Source of the DNA: Streptomyces ochraceiscleroticus
GTDB lineage: Bacteria > Actinomycetota > Actinomycetes > Streptomycetales > Streptomycetaceae
Direction: 5' to 3'
Assembly: GCF_000720485.1 (NCBI RefSeq)
Contig: NZ_JOAX01000005.1
Span: 411,137-475,136, forward strand
DNA length: 64,000 bases
The position numbers were made by a program, and so were the translations under genes. Below, piece by piece: positions 61,946 through 64,000 of the stretch. Every line of letters starts with the position of its first letter. Within the stretch, counting starts at the first letter, position 1. The notes under the pieces are model-generated. The model saw only the letters and a list, made by a program, of their open reading frames with translations. It had not been told where the DNA came from and ran no database searches.

Positions 61946-63190
61946 ATGTCAGAGCATGTGGGACTTCGGCAGCGACGGGCCGCGCTGGAGGGCGAGTGGG
62001 CCCGTCGGGTGCCGGAGCTGAAGACGGTCCGCCGGGTCCTGCCCGGCGACGCGGCGCTGCGCCGCGAGGTCACCGAATCCTGGGTCCGCTCGCTGGACTC
62101 CGTCGACCCGCAGCGGGACAGCGCGCCGACCTCCGAGGGCGGCACGGTGGGGTCCGGCTGGTCCGGGTCGCTGCTGCGGGGCCCGGTGACCGCGCTGGCC
62201 GACGAAATGCGCAGCATCGCCGACGACGCGGGGTTCGTCGCCGCGGTCACCGACGAGTCCGGCACAATCCTGTGGACCTGCGGCGGCCGCGTCATGCGGC
62301 GCCGGGCCGAGCGCGTCAACTTCGCCCCCGGCGGCCGGTGGGACGAGCCCGCCATGGGTACCAACGCGCTCTCGCTCGCGCTGCGCACCGGCCGTCCGGC
62401 CACCGTCTTCTCCGCCGAGCACCTGGTCGCCGCGCTGCACGGCTGGGTCTGCTACTGCGCCCCGATCCACGCCCCCGACGGGCGGATCCTGGGCGTGCTG
62501 GACCTCTCCACCACCTGGGACCGCTCGCACCCGCTGGCCATGTCGACCGTACGGACCCTGGCGGCCGGCATCGAGGCCGGACTGCGGACCGCCCCCGGGG
62601 CGCTGCCCGGGCAGGACGGCCGCGCCTCGGAGGTGCGGCTCTCGTGCCTCGGCAGCGAAGATGTCGTACGGGACGGCGCGCTCCTGCGGCTGCGTCCCCG
62701 CCAGCTCGAGATCCTGACGCTGCTCGCGCTGGAGCCCGACGGCTACTCGCCGGACCGGCTGCGCGAGGCGCTCTACGGCGACCGGCCGGTCACCGCCTCC
62801 ACGTTCAAGGCGGAGGTCTCCCATCTGCGGCGCGCGCTCGGCGGCGCCGTCGCCACCCGCAAGTACGCCCTGACCACCGCCGTCACCTGCGATGCCGTCG
62901 AAGTCCTGCGGGCGCTGGAGCGCGGTGACACCGAGACCGCCGTACGGCACTACCGCGGCCCGCTGCTGCCCGACTCCGAGGCGCCGGGCATCGTGGCGTG
63001 GCGCGAGCACCTGGAGGTCGCCGTACGGGAGGCCGTACTGGCCAGCGCCCGCCCGGAACACGCCTTGCGGTTCGGCGAGTACGCGCCGTACGACGCCGCG
63101 GTGCACGAGCACGCGCTGGATGTACTGGGCACGCACGACGTCCGCCGCGGGATCGCCGCCGGGCGGCTGCGGACGGCGCTGCGGGCCTGA
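61946..63190 (+). CDS. GAF-domain regulator with C-terminal winged helix
   Basis: About 414 residues from ATG 61946 (GGGAA 5 bases upstream); earlier in-frame ATGs at 61892, 61898 and 61907 are possible. The N-terminus and GAF domain (VTESWVRSL, CGFVAAVTDESGTILW-like FVAAVTDESGTILWTCGG, MGTNALSLALRTGRP) resemble AcoR-type activators, but there is no sigma-54 AAA domain. Instead LRLRPRQLEILTLLALEPDGYS and SHLRRALGGAV form a BTAD/OmpR-like winged helix. An 18-base in-frame duplication (GGAACTGCTAT at 61919 and 61937) lies at the start. It probably activates the aldehyde dehydrogenase gene downstream. Confidence 0.88.
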   Translation: MSEHVGLRQRRAALEGEWARRVPELKTVRRVLPGDAALRREVTESWVRSLDSVDPQRDSAPTSEGGTVGSGWSGSLLRGPVTALADEMRSIADDAGFVAAVTDESGTILWTCGGRVMRRRAERVNFAPGGRWDEPAMGTNALSLALRTGRPATVFSAEHLVAALHGWVCYCAPIHAPDGRILGVLDLSTTWDRSHPLAMSTVRTLAAGIEAGLRTAPGALPGQDGRASEVRLSCLGSEDVVRDGALLRLRPRQLEILTLLALEPDGYSPDRLREALYGDRPVTASTFKAEVSHLRRALGGAVATRKYALTTAVTCDAVEVLRALERGDTETAVRHYRGPLLPDSEAPGIVAWREHLEVAVREAVLASARPEHALRFGEYAPYDAAVHEHALDVLGTHDVRRGIAAGRLRTALRA

Positions 63191-63207
63191 GAGCCGCAGG
63201 GGCTTGA

Positions 63208-63245
63208 CGGCACCGGGTGCCGCGTGGCGTGCCGGTACCGTGCCG
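63208..63245. promoter_or_regulatory. GTGCCG repeats with a 15-bp palindrome upstream of the aldehyde dehydrogenase
   Basis: CGGCACC-G-GGTGCCG (63208-63222) is a perfect palindrome, and GTGCCG recurs at 63229 and 63240, spaced 11-12 bases. Candidate activator binding region about 115-150 bases before the gene. Confidence 0.55.
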
Positions 63246-63358
63246 TTTACACGGAGTTCCCCAACCTTTCGCCAACCTCGTGCGGCCACAGTGAGCAGGG
63301 TTACGACGGCGTTGCCGTCACATCACCCGCACATTGATTCCCAGCGAGGAGCGCAGCA

Positions 63359-64000
63359 ATGGTGTACTCCCAGCCCGGCACCGACGGCAGCGTCGTCAGC
63401 TTTGCCCGGCAGTACGACAACTTCATCGGCGGCGACTGGGTCGCGCCGGTCAAGGGCGAGTACTTCGACAACGCGTCGCCGGTGGACGGCAAGACCTTCA
63501 CCCAGGTGGCCCGCTCCTCCGCCGAGGACATCGACCTCGCCCTGGACGCCGCCCACGCCGCGGCCGGCAAGTGGGGCCGCACGTCCACCACCGAGCGTGC
63601 CAACATCCTGAACAGGATCGCCGACCGGATCGAGGAGAATCTCGAGAAGCTGGCGGTCGCCGAGACGTGGGAGAACGGCAAGCCGGTCCGCGAGACCCTG
63701 GCCGCCGATCTCCCCCTGGCCGTCGACCACTTCCGCTACTTCGCCGGGGTGGTACGCGCGCAGGAAGGCAGCCTCTCCGAAATCGACGCGGACACCGTCG
63801 CGTACCACTATCACGAGCCGTTGGGCGTGGTCGGCCAGATCATTCCGTGGAACTTCCCGCTGCTGATGGCGACTTGGAAGCTGGCGCCCGCCCTTGCGGC
63901 CGGCAACTGTGTGGTCATCAAGCCCGCCGAGCAGACCCCGGCCAGCCTCCTCGTCCTCATGGACCTGATCGCCGATCTGCTGCCGCCGGGCGTGGTCAAC
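63359..64000 (+). CDS. Aldehyde dehydrogenase, N-terminal part (ExaC/AcoD-like)
   Basis: 214 codons are present; the gene runs off the right end. ATG with GAGGAG 7 bases upstream. [39 protein letters not shown] and the Asn-containing [23 protein letters not shown] segment are those of acetaldehyde dehydrogenases that follow AcoR-like regulators. It would oxidise the aldehyde made by the alcohol dehydrogenases to acetate. Catalytic Cys and Glu lie outside the window. Confidence 0.95.
   Translation, partial: MVYSQPGTDGSVVSFARQYDNFIGGDWVAPVKGEYFDNASPVDGKTFTQVARSSAEDIDLALDAAHAAAGKWGRTSTTERANILNRIADRIEENLEKLAVAETWENGKPVRETLAADLPLAVDHFRYFAGVVRAQEGSLSEIDADTVAYHYHEPLGVVGQIIPWNFPLLMATWKLAPALAAGNCVVIKPAEQTPASLLVLMDLIADLLPPGVVN

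Noticed and set aside
1..64000. Natural-product biosynthetic cluster
   Set aside because: No polyketide synthase, NRPS, terpene synthase or lanthipeptide genes; the only ribosomal peptide system is the mycofactocin redox cofactor.
1..64000. tRNA, rRNA genes or CRISPR arrays
   Set aside because: No cloverleaf-like sequence with conserved T-loop, no rRNA signatures and no regularly spaced repeats longer than about 11 bp were seen.

Overview
The window is chromosomal DNA from a high-GC actinomycete, most likely Streptomyces or a close relative. The signs are very strong G/C third-position bias, many GTG starts, short gene overlaps (ATGA/GTGA), a cytochrome P450 with a CYP105-like layout, GAF-ANTAR and AfsR-type regulators, an FprA-type ferredoxin reductase and a complete mycofactocin cluster. 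I saw no rRNA, tRNA, CRISPR array or prophage.

Left part (1-14766). A tightly packed leftward operon (8319 to beyond base 1) looks like an aerobic nicotinate (or related N-heterocycle) catabolic operon. It encodes a NicX-like ring-cleaving dioxygenase, a NicC-like flavin hydroxylase, an MFS importer, a three-subunit molybdenum hydroxylase (FAD, Mo and 2Fe-2S chains), a CoxG-like SRPBCC protein and the start of a cysteine hydrolase (NicF-like). A divergent ArsR-type regulator sits upstream, with conspicuous repeats in the promoter region. It is followed by an orphan NarL-type response regulator, FprA, a divergent DUF305/LVIVD secreted pair and a TetR regulator.

Middle part (14767-40700). This is patchy accessory DNA. 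It holds a decayed chimeric gene (winged-helix 5' part fused to a KAP-NTPase 3' part), a GntP permease with a CoA-transferase/HMG-CoA-lyase-like pair and an IclR regulator, and a glucuronide module (TetR, three-gene CUT1 ABC importer without its ATPase, beta-glucuronidase). There are also several gene stumps (enoyl-CoA hydratase, luciferase-like monooxygenase, possible acyl-CoA dehydrogenase, SDR), an MFS exporter, an AfsR-like STAND ATPase, a GAF-ANTAR protein whose start is split by a C-tract frameshift, an SDR/XRE divergent pair, and an IS5-type insertion sequence with TTA target duplication and an amber codon in its transposase. A 23-bp sequence is shared between the borders near 14.9 kb and 39.8 kb.

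Right part (40700-64000). After a GbsR/MarR-like regulator, a divergent P450, a UdgX uracil-DNA glycosylase and an RsbW-like ATPase, the rest reads as one alcohol-oxidation locus. mftA-B-C-D-E, a mycofactocin-type SDR, mftF, acetyl-CoA synthetase and adenylate kinase run leftward. NDMA-dependent alcohol dehydrogenase, a His-rich MoxR ATPase, a VWA protein, MftM and a YaaH-type acetate transporter run rightward. A two-component system, a second iron alcohol dehydrogenase, a GAF-domain regulator and the beginning of an aldehyde dehydrogenase follow. Together they can be read as alcohol -> aldehyde -> acid -> acetyl-CoA, with mycofactocin as electron acceptor and adenylate kinase recycling the AMP made by acetyl-CoA synthetase. 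A palindromic TCCGATCGG motif occurs in both divergent control regions of this locus.
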